64,000 bases of DNA. It comes from Andeanibacterium sp035497315. GTDB taxonomy: Bacteria; Pseudomonadota; Alphaproteobacteria; Sphingomonadales; Sphingomonadaceae. Position 1 is the first letter of the stretch; each line of letters starts with the position of its first letter. A program made the position numbers and the translations under genes. The stretch lies in assembly GCA_035497315.1 (NCBI GenBank), contig DATJDU010000051.1, forward strand, positions 1 through 64,000, read 5' to 3'. The notes below the pieces were generated by a model that did no database searches, had not been told where the DNA came from, and saw only the letters and a list, made by a program, of their open reading frames with translations. Positions 1 through 7,184 of this stretch are shown here, piece after piece.

Positions 1-329
1 GGGACGACAAGGGCGGCATCCCGCACAAGATGAAGCCGTCCGAAGTGTTCCAGCGGCAGGTTTACGGCACTTTCCAGCAGAGCCCCACCGCGATGCGGCT
101 GCTCGAATTCTGGGGGCCGGACAATCTCCTGTGGGCCAGCGACTATCCGCACCCGGATTCGATCTGGCCCAACAGTCAGGCCACTATCGCCCGCACCATG
201 GGCCATATGAACCCGGAAGACGTGAAGAAGATCGTCGGCGGCAATGCGGCCAAGCTCTATGGGCTGGATCTGAGCAAGGCGACAGTGCTGGGCAGACTGG
301 ATATCGGGCAGGAAGCAGTGGCGGCGTAA
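1..329 (+). CDS. Amidohydrolase family 2 protein, C-terminal part
   Basis: The reading frame is open from the window edge to the TAA at 327-329, so the gene begins upstream and only about 108 C-terminal residues are seen. The stretch LWASDYPHPDSIWPNS carries the late metal-binding Asp and the SDYPH signature of amidohydrolase_2 TIM-barrel enzymes (the ACMSD-like metal-dependent hydrolase or decarboxylase family). It is followed by the usual C-terminal helix in which an NAAKLYGL motif closes the barrel. The substrate cannot be told from this fragment. The gene ends convergently with the carotenoid oxygenase, with palindromes and a hairpin between them. An internal ATG at 30 is almost certainly not the start. 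Confidence 0.85.
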   Translation, partial: DDKGGIPHKMKPSEVFQRQVYGTFQQSPTAMRLLEFWGPDNLLWASDYPHPDSIWPNSQATIARTMGHMNPEDVKKIVGGNAAKLYGLDLSKATVLGRLDIGQEAVAA

Positions 330-352
330 GGGCACCCGTTCCCCCTTGCGTC

Positions 353-423
353 ATCCCGGCGAAAGCCGGGATCGGTGGCGGGAACGCGCCAGGCGGCCAG
401 CGGTCCCGGGACAAGCCCGGGAC
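353..423. repeat. Two short perfect palindromes (REP-like)
   Basis: Positions 353-372 form an 8-bp perfect hairpin, ATCCCGGC / GCCGGGAT, closed by a GAAA loop. Positions 403-423 form a second one, GTCCCGGG / CCCGGGAC, with loop ACAAG. The second resembles the CCCCGGA-ACAAG-TCCGGGG units at 26.5 and 27.6 kb and belongs to a dispersed palindrome family. They lie between two convergent genes. Confidence 0.75.
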
Positions 424-436
424 GACGGGACTTCAT

Positions 437-473
437 GGAAAAGGCCGCGCCCCCTTTCGGAAACGCGGCCTTC
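437..473. terminator. Bidirectional terminator-like hairpin between convergent genes
   Basis: AAGGCCGCG at 441-449 pairs perfectly with CGCGGCCTT at 464-472. A short A run on the left gives a CCTTTTCC tail for the minus-strand gene. The position between the converging stops at 329 and 495 fits a shared terminator. Confidence 0.6.
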
Positions 474-494
474 CCTGCCCCACTCGTAATTTCG

Positions 495-1961
495 TCAGCT
501 GGGTAGTTTCGAAGCGTCCGCCCAATTGCCATGCAGGCCGGAGCGGATGCGGATCGGCAGTTTGGCGCGGCCGATCGGGCCTTCGCCCATATGCAGCGCG
601 TCCAGCACCACCAGATCGCTGTAATTGGTGATCAGATTGTCCACCAACGCGATGATATAGCCATCGCCTTCCGGGCTGTCGGCGCTGCGCGGCACGAAGC
701 ACGGTTCCTGGATGATCGATTGCGGCCCGGCCCACCAGTAATCCTGCTTGCCGGTGGCATGGTCCCAATGGCCGATCTTGTTCATCTTGAAGCCCGAGGC
801 GCGCCCGCGCAGAAACTCCATCGGCATTTCCGGGTCCATCACCAGCCCCCAGCCATGGCGATAGGGCTGGCCGACATAGCGCTCGTCGATGCGGGGGAAT
901 TCGTCGATCCAGTCAGTCAGCTTCTCGACCGATTCAAAGTCCTCGCCATTCGATCCCAGGTCCACTGTCCAGCGGTGGAGATAGGGCAGCGCGGCCACCG
1001 GATCGAAGCTGTCGTCATGGATATCGGGGAAGAAGGGGAAGCTGTTCCCTTCGGCCTGTGGGATATCGAAATGGATCTTCGTACCGTCCTGGAAGGCGTT
1101 CATCACATGGGATGCGAAGATGTTCTTGGGCGCCTTGAACCAGCGCATATCCTTGTTGGTCACCCCGCTGCCGCGCGGCAGGATGCCCAGATAGACCGGC
1201 AGGGTCTTGTCGAAGCCGAAATGCGGCTTGCCCGCCTTCAGCCGGTCCCAATTGCCGGTGCAGGGCACAATGTGGAAGATCGCGTAATCCTGCGTCAGCC
1301 CGTAATCGTGCATCATGCAGTAATAGGGCACGGTGAAGAAGGTCTCGAACAGCACATTGCCGTCCGGATCGATCTCGAAATAGCTGCAATCGGTGGTGAA
1401 CAGGCCCGTGGCGGCATAGCCGAAATTGCAGAAATTCCCCGTTACCGGATCGATCTTGGCATGGGCGGAAAAGGTCTGGTTCTCGATCTTGCCGCCAAAG
1501 TCGGTATAACCCTGCGTCTCCAGCGTCAGCGGGTCCATGATCAGGCAGGGGCTGTCTTCCTTCATCGCATAGAGCTTGCCGGCATGGACCATCACATTGG
1601 TGTTGGCCGTGCCCCGGATCATGCCCTTCACGCTGTCCTCGTCGGTCAGCGGATTGCGATAGGCGCCGAACAGGGATCGGCCCGCCTCGCGCTCGACCTT
1701 CCATTTGTCGGTCTGGGCATAGCGCTGGCGGAAATCCACCTTGCCGTCGTGGAAATGGAACATGCTGACCATGCCATCGCCATTGAAGAACTGGTCATTC
1801 TCGAATTTGGGCGGAAATTGCGCATCGGGATGAACCCGGTGGAACGTGCCGTTGAGCTGGGAAGGAATCTCGCCCTCGATCTCCACATCGAGAATATCGC
1901 CTTCGAGGCGAACGGGACGGAGCACTCCGGTAAAGCCGGGCGTGTGGGGATAATGGGCCAA
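495..1961 (-). CDS. Carotenoid/stilbene cleavage oxygenase (RPE65 superfamily)
   Basis: This is a 488-residue protein, the usual length for bacterial carotenoid cleavage oxygenases and lignostilbene dioxygenases. These are cytosolic, non-haem Fe(II) enzymes that split an alkene bond with O2. The four iron-binding histidines of the seven-bladed propeller are recognisable in context: His167 (TFSAHAKID), His218 (CMMHDYGLT), His285 (IFASHVMNAF) and His477 (SGLHGNW). The N-terminal segment PSQLNGTFHRVHPDAQ is also typical. The substrate could be a lignin-derived stilbene or an apocarotenoid; residues alone do not decide. The gene stands alone, convergent with the amidohydrolase, and the start ATG at 1961 matches the family's N terminus. 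Confidence 0.9.
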   Translation of the reverse strand: MAHYPHTPGFTGVLRPVRLEGDILDVEIEGEIPSQLNGTFHRVHPDAQFPPKFENDQFFNGDGMVSMFHFHDGKVDFRQRYAQTDKWKVEREAGRSLFGAYRNPLTDEDSVKGMIRGTANTNVMVHAGKLYAMKEDSPCLIMDPLTLETQGYTDFGGKIENQTFSAHAKIDPVTGNFCNFGYAATGLFTTDCSYFEIDPDGNVLFETFFTVPYYCMMHDYGLTQDYAIFHIVPCTGNWDRLKAGKPHFGFDKTLPVYLGILPRGSGVTNKDMRWFKAPKNIFASHVMNAFQDGTKIHFDIPQAEGNSFPFFPDIHDDSFDPVAALPYLHRWTVDLGSNGEDFESVEKLTDWIDEFPRIDERYVGQPYRHGWGLVMDPEMPMEFLRGRASGFKMNKIGHWDHATGKQDYWWAGPQSIIQEPCFVPRSADSPEGDGYIIALVDNLITNYSDLVVLDALHMGEGPIGRAKLPIRIRSGLHGNWADASKLPS

Positions 1962-2077
1962 GGCGACTCTCCAACTTCATTGATATTTCATCAATCTAAC
2001 GATCTCGCCGGGCGGCGAATTGATCTGGCGCAAGAAACGCGCGAAAGGGCTCGGGAATTTTTGCGGGAGTTCTGCTC

Positions 2078-2719
2078 ATGGCGTACCGGATCGAAGCCAT
2101 CCTCACCGGCAGGGCCGTGCCCTTCCGCGGCGAAGAGAAAAGCGCCATCGCCAAGCAGCCCGCGCCGGGCCCTGTTTCCGTCGGCCCGATGGGGCTGGAG
2201 GGAGATGAACAGGCCGACCGCGTGCATCACGGCGGCACCCATATGGCGGTGCATCACTATCCGCTGGATCATTATGCCGGCTGGCGCGGCGAGCTGGACG
2301 ATCACCCCCTGCTGAGTGCGCCGGGCGCCTTCGGGGAGAATATCTCCACCCTTGGCCTTACCGAAACAACCGTGCTGATCGGCGACCGCTTCCGCCTGGG
2401 CAGCGCGCTGGTGGAAGTAAGCCAGGGCCGCCAGCCCTGCTGGAAGATCGACCACAAGTTCGAGCGCAAGGGCATCACCGCCAGCGTGCTGAAAAGCGGC
2501 CGCTGCGGGTGGTATTACCGGGTGGTGGAACCGGGCGTAGCGGCGGCCGGCGATGCGCTTGTGCTGGAGAGCCCCGGCCACAAGGGCTGGAGCGTGGCGC
2601 GGGTTTTTGCCCTGATGTTCCACAAGGGCGCGGATGCCGGCGAACTGGCGGAACTTGCCGGTCTGGACGCACTCTCGCCCGAATGGCGGGAACGGGCGGC
2701 GATGCGGGCGGGCAATTGA
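2078..2719 (+). CDS. MOSC domain protein, YiiM type
   Basis: This is a 213-residue protein that matches the stand-alone MOSC family (YiiM-like), molybdenum-cofactor sulfurase C-terminal-like proteins thought to carry sulfur or bind Moco for detoxifying reductions. Recognisable segments are DRVHHGGTHMAVHHYPLDHY near residue 48, the GAFGENISTLGLTE strand near 84, and RQPCWKIDHKF near 120, whose Cys is the conserved candidate sulfur carrier. It is divergent from the carotenoid oxygenase. The specific substrate is unknown, but the sulfite-oxidase-like gene 4 kb downstream shows that molybdenum cofactor is used in this organism. Confidence 0.85.
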   Translation: MAYRIEAILTGRAVPFRGEEKSAIAKQPAPGPVSVGPMGLEGDEQADRVHHGGTHMAVHHYPLDHYAGWRGELDDHPLLSAPGAFGENISTLGLTETTVLIGDRFRLGSALVEVSQGRQPCWKIDHKFERKGITASVLKSGRCGWYYRVVEPGVAAAGDALVLESPGHKGWSVARVFALMFHKGADAGELAELAGLDALSPEWRERAAMRAGN

Positions 2720-2728
2720 AATATCCTC

Positions 2729-2776
2729 CCCTCCCCTGAACGTGCCCTCCCCTGAACGTGCCCTCCCCTGAACGTG
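2729..2776. repeat. Three perfect 16-bp tandem repeats
   Basis: The unit CCCTCCCCTGAACGTG is present three times without a mismatch at 2729-2744, 2745-2760 and 2761-2776, in the gap after the MOSC gene. No coding function is evident. It may be a variable-number repeat or a transcript end. Confidence 0.9.
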
Positions 2777-2851
2777 GGAGTGACAGGCACGAAAGATACC
2801 CCCAGGCGATTCCCTTGAGCCCATGCCGCATGCCACATATGGATCTGCACC

Positions 2852-3388
2852 ATGTCACGAACCCGCGCGTTCCGCCCCAGGCTGCATCTGGCAGCACTTC
2901 TCGCATCCGCCCTGTCGCTGGCCCCGGCAACGGCCCTCGCCCAGACCGACCGGGGCGACGAAATCATCGACCATTACGACCCTGAAGCGATCCGCTGGGC
3001 GGCAGGCGAGATGGGCTGGACTGTCACCGCATCGCCGTCGAACGCTGTCGGCGAAGTGCTGGTGGTGGAGGCAGGCAGCGGAGTGCCGCTTGTGGTGGGC
3101 GGCGCGGAATGCAACCCGCCCCCAGCGCAGGGCGGCGCCAGGCTGTGCGAGGCGGTCAACATCATGGCCGCGATCAAGACCAGCGGCAAACCCGGGGTCC
3201 AGCAGGTGGTGGACCAGTTCAACACCGAGGAACGCGTGGGCGTGGCGGTGGTGATGAAGGACGATTGGGTGGCGCTGAAACGGCTGGTGCTGCTGGAAGG
3301 CGGGATGACCCTCGTGGCGCTGGCGGTCAACATTCACAAGATGAATGGCAATGTGGCCGATCTGGCCAAGATGCTGGCCGCGAATTGA
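2852..3388 (+). CDS. Secreted YbjN-like protein
   Basis: This is a 178-residue protein with a clear Sec signal peptide: an Arg-rich start, a hydrophobic LAALLASALSLAPATALA stretch and cleavage around residue 30. The mature part resembles YbjN-type (bacterial sensory transduction regulator-like) domains in its late section, VVDQFNTEERVGVAVVMKDD followed by a LEGGMT turn and a C-terminal helix NVADLAKML. The molecular role is not known. The gene ends 10 bp before a second YbjN-like gene, so the two are probably co-transcribed. The family assignment is an inference from pattern only. Confidence 0.6.
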   Translation: MSRTRAFRPRLHLAALLASALSLAPATALAQTDRGDEIIDHYDPEAIRWAAGEMGWTVTASPSNAVGEVLVVEAGSGVPLVVGGAECNPPPAQGGARLCEAVNIMAAIKTSGKPGVQQVVDQFNTEERVGVAVVMKDDWVALKRLVLLEGGMTLVALAVNIHKMNGNVADLAKMLAAN

Positions 3389-3398
3389 GGAGCGCGCG

Positions 3399-4274
3399 AT
3401 GAACAAGGCAATCCGCATCCTGCCTGCCCTCGCCTCCATGCTGCTGCTGGGCGCGGCGCCGGGGCCGAAACTGATCGGGGAATTCGATCTGGCGCAGATG
3501 CGCGAACTGGTCGAGGATATGGGTTATATCTGGGTCAGCGGCTACGTCGCCGATGATGCCAGCCCCAGGGCGGTGATCGAAGCGCGCGATGGGCCGAAAC
3601 TGCAAATCGCCCTCCGCAGCACGGAATGCACCAAAGAAGGCGGGCAATGGTATTGCACCGCCTTCCAGATAACGCCCGCCAACCCGCCCTTTGTCGCGGC
3701 GGGGGATCTGGCCGCCTATGCGCGCAGCCTGAACGATTCCCAGTCTTTCACCCGCGTCCATCCCAATTCCATGACCTTCTTCAACCAGAAGACGATTGAG
3801 CCTGTCACTTATGTGAGCCTGGGAGGAGGCGTGACAGCGGCCAATATCCAGGCCCATATCCGCATGTATACCAGGCTGGCGATCGGCGCCTATGGACTGG
3901 GCGAAACTCCGCAGGGCGGAGGCGCGATCCAGACCGCCAGCGGGCTGGCGCCGGGGCTCTATTCCTACTCGATGCGCGCCCGAACCTTGAATAACAGCGG
4001 AACATTCTGCATCGACCGGAGCAAGAAGGACGACAATCTAGGCCGCATCATCGCCCAGCAGATCAGCGGGAGCAACGGCTGCACCGGCTCGGCGCCTAAT
4101 AGGTCCTCGGTCAGTTTGAGCTGCCATGGCTCCATCGCGGATTCCACTCTTGGGGTCACGACCGGCTCGACCTCGTACAGATTTTCGGGCGATATCATCC
4201 TCGAAACCGATGGACTGGGCGGCCGCGAGCGAGTGTTCATCGAAGGGCACGCCAATCGGGTGGGGGGCTGTTGA
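3399..4274 (+). CDS. Secreted protein: YbjN-like domain plus C-terminal DUF3617-like domain
   Basis: The start ATG at 3399 is chosen because a GAGGAG ribosome-binding site lies just upstream and a signal peptide (MNKAIRILPALASMLLLGAAPG) follows. This gives 291 residues. Residues about 25-165 look like a YbjN-type domain similar to the preceding gene (FDLAQMRELVEDMGYIWV and the Cys pair CTKEGGQWYC). Residues about 175-291 resemble DUF3617: the GLYSYSMRARTL opening, CIDRSK, LSCHG, SYRFSGDIILET and a terminal EGHANRVGGC. The product should be periplasmic. This domain pairing in one chain is unusual; no function can be assigned. Confidence 0.6.
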   Translation: MNKAIRILPALASMLLLGAAPGPKLIGEFDLAQMRELVEDMGYIWVSGYVADDASPRAVIEARDGPKLQIALRSTECTKEGGQWYCTAFQITPANPPFVAAGDLAAYARSLNDSQSFTRVHPNSMTFFNQKTIEPVTYVSLGGGVTAANIQAHIRMYTRLAIGAYGLGETPQGGGAIQTASGLAPGLYSYSMRARTLNNSGTFCIDRSKKDDNLGRIIAQQISGSNGCTGSAPNRSSVSLSCHGSIADSTLGVTTGSTSYRFSGDIILETDGLGGRERVFIEGHANRVGGC

Positions 4275-4305
4275 GGGGGTGGCGCTGATTAAAGACATAT
4301 CCTCC

Positions 4306-4337
4306 CGTTCGTCCTGAGCCTGTCGAAGGACGCGCGC
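4306..4337 (+). repeat. Sphingomonad-type REP palindrome, left copy
   Basis: The core GTCCTGAGCCTGTCGAAGGA has GTCCT / AGGAC as pairing ends. The copy continues into CGCGCGC. It lies directly upstream of the GIY-YIG gene, and an inverted copy follows that gene at 4662-4695. A third copy is at 55405-55436. Confidence 0.85.
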
Positions 4338-4355
4338 AAAGATCGACCCCACGCA

Positions 4356-4640
4356 ATGGACTTCTACGCCTACCTCCTGCACTGCAATGATGGCTCCTAT
4401 TACGCAGGCCACACCGACAACCTCGAGACGCGCATCGCCCAGCACCAGACCGGCCTGATCGATGGATACACTGCGGCTCGCAGGCCGGTAACGCTGGTGT
4501 GGTGCGAAACATTTCCCACCCGGGAAGAAGCACTTGCTGCGGAACGCCGTATCAAGGGATGGAGCCGGGCCAAGAACGAGGCGCTGATTGCGGGAGATTG
4601 GGAGCGGATCAAACTGCTGTCCCGTAACAGGCAGAGTTGA
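4356..4640 (+). CDS. GIY-YIG nuclease family small protein
   Basis: This 94-residue protein is a single GIY-YIG domain of the YhbQ/UPF0213 class. The motif appears as YAYLLHCNDGSYYAGHT near residue 4. It is followed by the Arg-bearing helix LETRIAQHQTGL, and then EALAAERRIKGWSRAKNEAL, where a conserved Glu/Arg/Lys set lies. Such proteins are Mg-dependent nuclease folds of poorly known cellular role. The gene is bracketed by inverted copies of a REP-like palindrome (4306-4337 and 4662-4695), which suggests that the unit may move or be maintained as a cassette. No ribosome-binding site is obvious at the ATG. Confidence 0.9.
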   Translation: MDFYAYLLHCNDGSYYAGHTDNLETRIAQHQTGLIDGYTAARRPVTLVWCETFPTREEALAAERRIKGWSRAKNEALIAGDWERIKLLSRNRQS

Positions 4641-4661
4641 TCCGGATTTGGGGCTGGCTTT

Positions 4662-4695
4662 GGCGCGTGTCCTTCGACAGGCTCAGGACGAACGG
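4662..4695 (-). repeat. Sphingomonad-type REP palindrome, right inverted copy
   Basis: The sequence is the reverse complement of the 4306-4337 copy, with one or two differences in the GC tail (ACGCGCC rather than GCGCGC). It begins 21 bp after the GIY-YIG stop codon. Confidence 0.85.
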
Positions 4696-4858
4696 TGTAG
4701 GTGTAGATTTCCCCCTGCCCCTAATCCCACCTTTCCTACACGGCCGAAATATGGTCCAACGGCGCAGTGATGCAGCCCCTCCCTACCCCTGTCTCCGCCC
4801 TGTCCTCACGCCTCGGCCAACCTCCGGAATTCAGCCGGAATTTTTGCCCTAAAGGACA

Positions 4859-4877
4859 GTGTAACATGTGTAACACC
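4859..4877 (+). promoter_or_regulatory. Tandem GTGTAACAN motif upstream of the SDR gene
   Basis: GTGTAACA is repeated after one base (GTGTAACA-T-GTGTAACA), 12 bp before the ATG at 4889. The same arrangement, GTGTAACA-G-GTGTAACA, occurs on the minus strand at 13105-13124. The period and location suggest a protein-binding site or operator, but this is an inference. Confidence 0.35.
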
Positions 4878-4888
4878 CCCCTGACCTC

Positions 4889-5653
4889 ATGACGCAGCCG
4901 GCAGTCCTTGTAACCGGCGGCGGAAAGCGGATCGGCGCGGCGATCGTGCGGCGCTTTGCAGCCGAAGGCTGGCATGTGGTGATCCACTGCAACCGTTCTC
5001 GCCGCGAGGCAGACGCGCTGGCCGCGGCCCTGCCCTCGGCCGAAGTGGTGGTGTGCGACCTGATCGACAGCGAAGCTGCGATCGCGATGATCGAGAACCT
5101 CGCCGCGCGGCTGCCGGAGTGGCGGGTGCTGGTCAATTCGGCCTCGATTTTCGTGCCGGACGAGGCCAGCGGGCTCGACCCCGAAACCAGCCGCCTTTCG
5201 ATGCGGATCAATGCCGTCTCGCCGGTGCGCATGTCGCAGGCCTTCCTCGCCAATGCCCGCTCCCCCGCCGGGCGCAGGGTGATCGACATCACCGACCAGA
5301 AGCTGGCCAATCCGAACCCGGATTTCTTCTCCTACACCATGAGCAAGCACGCGCTTGCCGCCACGATCCCCATGCTGGCCATGGCCGACCGGCGCGGGCG
5401 CGACAGGATCTATGGCCTTGCCCCCGGCGCGATCCTGCCCAGCCACGACCAGACGCCGCAGGAGTTCGAGCTTTCGGGCAAGCTCAATTTGCTGCACCGC
5501 CTGACCGACGCACAGGAAGTGGCCGACGCGGCCTTTTTCCTGGCCCAGGGCTGGCTGGAAAGCGGCACGACATTGTTTGTCGATTCCGGACAGCATCTCC
5601 TTTCGCAGCCCCGCGATGTGCTCTATCTTGCCCGCGAGGAGGAGAGGCCTTGA
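4889..5653 (+). CDS. Short-chain dehydrogenase, pteridine reductase/FolM-like
   Basis: This 254-residue protein has an N-terminal Rossmann fold, TGGGKRIGAAIV. The TGGGKRIG form with Arg is characteristic of pteridine and dihydromonapterin reductases. The catalytic pair YTMSK lies near residue 151. Asp replaces the usual catalytic Ser (VIDITDQKLANP), as in PTR1/FolM enzymes. It probably reduces a pterin with NADPH in the cytosol. The gene is the first of a three-gene set: its TGA overlaps the TTG start of a cytochrome b gene, which in turn overlaps a sulfite-oxidase-like gene. A pterin link (molybdopterin or a tetrahydropterin) is attractive but unproven. Confidence 0.8.
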   Translation: MTQPAVLVTGGGKRIGAAIVRRFAAEGWHVVIHCNRSRREADALAAALPSAEVVVCDLIDSEAAIAMIENLAARLPEWRVLVNSASIFVPDEASGLDPETSRLSMRINAVSPVRMSQAFLANARSPAGRRVIDITDQKLANPNPDFFSYTMSKHALAATIPMLAMADRRGRDRIYGLAPGAILPSHDQTPQEFELSGKLNLLHRLTDAQEVADAAFFLAQGWLESGTTLFVDSGQHLLSQPRDVLYLAREEERP

Positions 5654-6345
5654 AGAAGCGCCCCCCGCAGAAGAAGCATGCCCTGCCCACGCGCCTGTGG
5701 CACTGGCTGAACGCCATCTGCCTGGTGGTGCTGTTCATGTCCGGCCTTGGCATCTCCAACGCCCATCCGCGTCTTTACTGGGGCGAATATGGCTTCGAGC
5801 GGGCAGATGCCTGGCTCCATCTGATCCGCTTTCCGGACTGGATAACGATCCCCGGCCATTACAGCCTGGCCGAAGCGCGGCTGTGGCACCTGCTGTTCGC
5901 CTGGCCCTTCGCCTTCGGCCTGCTGCTGTTCATGCTGGCATCGCTGGCGAACCGGCATTTCATCCGCGATCTCGTCACCCGCCTGAATGAATGGCGCTGG
6001 GGCGCGATCCGTACGGATATCGTGAAGCATCTGAAACTGGATTTCGAACACGGCGACACCAAGTTCAACTTCCTCCAGAAGCTCAGCTATGGCGTGGTGA
6101 TCTTCATCCTCCTGCCGCTGATGATCTTCACCGGCGTCGCCATGAGCCCGGGAATGGATGCCAACTGGCCCTGGCTGCTGGACATCTTCTTCGGCCGCCA
6201 GAGCGCGCGTTCGATCCATTTCCTGTGTGCCTGGACGCTGATCGGCTTCCTCGCGCTCCATCTGGTGCTGGTGCTGCTGTCCGGCCCGATCAGCCAGATT
6301 CGCGACATGATCACCGGCGGGCGCATGAAGGAGAACACGCCATGA
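5650..6345 (+). CDS. Membrane cytochrome b (cytochrome b561/thiosulfate-reductase type)
   Basis: The start is set at the TTG at 5650, which overlaps the upstream TGA and follows a strong GAGGAGGAGAGG ribosome-binding site; it gives 231 residues. Helix 1 contains PTRLWHWLNAICLVVLFMSG with a haem-ligand His. Further helices carry LWHLLFAWPFAFGLLLF, LSYGVVIFILLPLMIFTGVA and IHFLCAWTLIGFLALHLVLV with His ligands, as in four-helix di-haem cytochrome b subunits. It probably exchanges electrons between the quinone pool and the molybdoenzyme encoded next, whose ATG overlaps its stop codon. A longer upstream open frame is antisense-like composition and is not used. Confidence 0.85.
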   Translation: MKKRPPQKKHALPTRLWHWLNAICLVVLFMSGLGISNAHPRLYWGEYGFERADAWLHLIRFPDWITIPGHYSLAEARLWHLLFAWPFAFGLLLFMLASLANRHFIRDLVTRLNEWRWGAIRTDIVKHLKLDFEHGDTKFNFLQKLSYGVVIFILLPLMIFTGVAMSPGMDANWPWLLDIFFGRQSARSIHFLCAWTLIGFLALHLVLVLLSGPISQIRDMITGGRMKENTP

Positions 6346-7082
6346 AGCGCCGATCTCTCCTCGCCGGTTCCATCGCCTTCTTCGCCACGGGCTGTTCGAA
6401 GCTGGCGGAAAGCGGGCCGGTTTCCTCGCTGCTGTCCTCGGTCGAGGATTGGAACAAGGGGCTGCACGATCTGCTGGGCCGCCGCAAGGCGCTGGCACCG
6501 GAGTTCTCGCTGGAGGATATCTCTCCCGTCTTTCGCGGCAATGGCACCACCGATCCGCAGGAAGATGCCTATAAGGCGCATGTCGCGGCAGGCTTTGCCG
6601 ACTGGCGGCTGGAAGTGACCGGCCTCGTTTCCACACCGCTCTCGCTTTCGCTGGAGGATGTGAAAGCCCTGCCCCAGCGCACCCAGATCACTCGCCACGA
6701 TTGCGTGGAAGGATGGAGCGCCATCGGCCAGTGGACCGGGCCGCAGCTCTCCCACATCCTCGAACAGGCCGGGGTCAGGCCCGAAGCGCGCCTCATCGTG
6801 TTCCATTGCGCCGACATGCTGAACGGCAGCGCCTATTATGAAAGCGTCGACCTGATCGATGCCTTTCACCCGCAGACGATCATCGCCCATACCCTCAATG
6901 GCGAGCCGTTGCCGGTGAAGAACGGCGCCCCGCTGAGAATGCGGATCGAGCGTCAGCTGGGTTACAAGCACGCCAAATATCTCATTGGAATCGAAGCAGT
7001 CTCCAGCCTGGAAACCATCGGCGCCGGCAAGGGCGGTTATTGGGAAGATCGCACGGGCTATCAATGGTATGCGGGAATCTGA
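6342..7082 (+). CDS. Molybdopterin-dependent sulfite-oxidase-like lipoprotein
   Basis: Starting at the ATG at 6342 (ATGA overlap with the cytochrome b stop), the protein has 246 residues. It has a lipoprotein-type leader (MKRRSLLAGSIAFFATGC, Cys18) and so is probably anchored in the periplasm. The oxidoreductase molybdopterin-binding domain is seen in RHDCVEGWSAIGQWTG, where the Cys should ligate molybdenum, and in the C-terminal GYKHAKYLIGIEAV strand. It resembles the MsrP/YedY and sulfite oxidase superfamily but lacks a twin-arginine motif, having only RR at residues 3-4. The substrate is unknown: methionine sulfoxide, sulfite or another oxyanion are options. Its electron donor is probably the preceding cytochrome b. 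Confidence 0.85.
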   Translation: MKRRSLLAGSIAFFATGCSKLAESGPVSSLLSSVEDWNKGLHDLLGRRKALAPEFSLEDISPVFRGNGTTDPQEDAYKAHVAAGFADWRLEVTGLVSTPLSLSLEDVKALPQRTQITRHDCVEGWSAIGQWTGPQLSHILEQAGVRPEARLIVFHCADMLNGSAYYESVDLIDAFHPQTIIAHTLNGEPLPVKNGAPLRMRIERQLGYKHAKYLIGIEAVSSLETIGAGKGGYWEDRTGYQWYAGI

Positions 7083-7184
7083 TGGCGTGCCAAATGCCGA
7101 TTAACAGGGCCCGATTGACAGGGCCTACCACCCGATTCCATGTTCCCCTGTGGGGACGCCGTAACTGGCAAGGGGAGAAAGCCC

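Noticed and set aside
531..2315. 594-codon open frame on the plus strand
   Set aside because: It is antisense to the carotenoid oxygenase, which has all four metal His residues; the plus-strand translation is His/Ala/Arg-rich noise typical of high-GC shadow frames.
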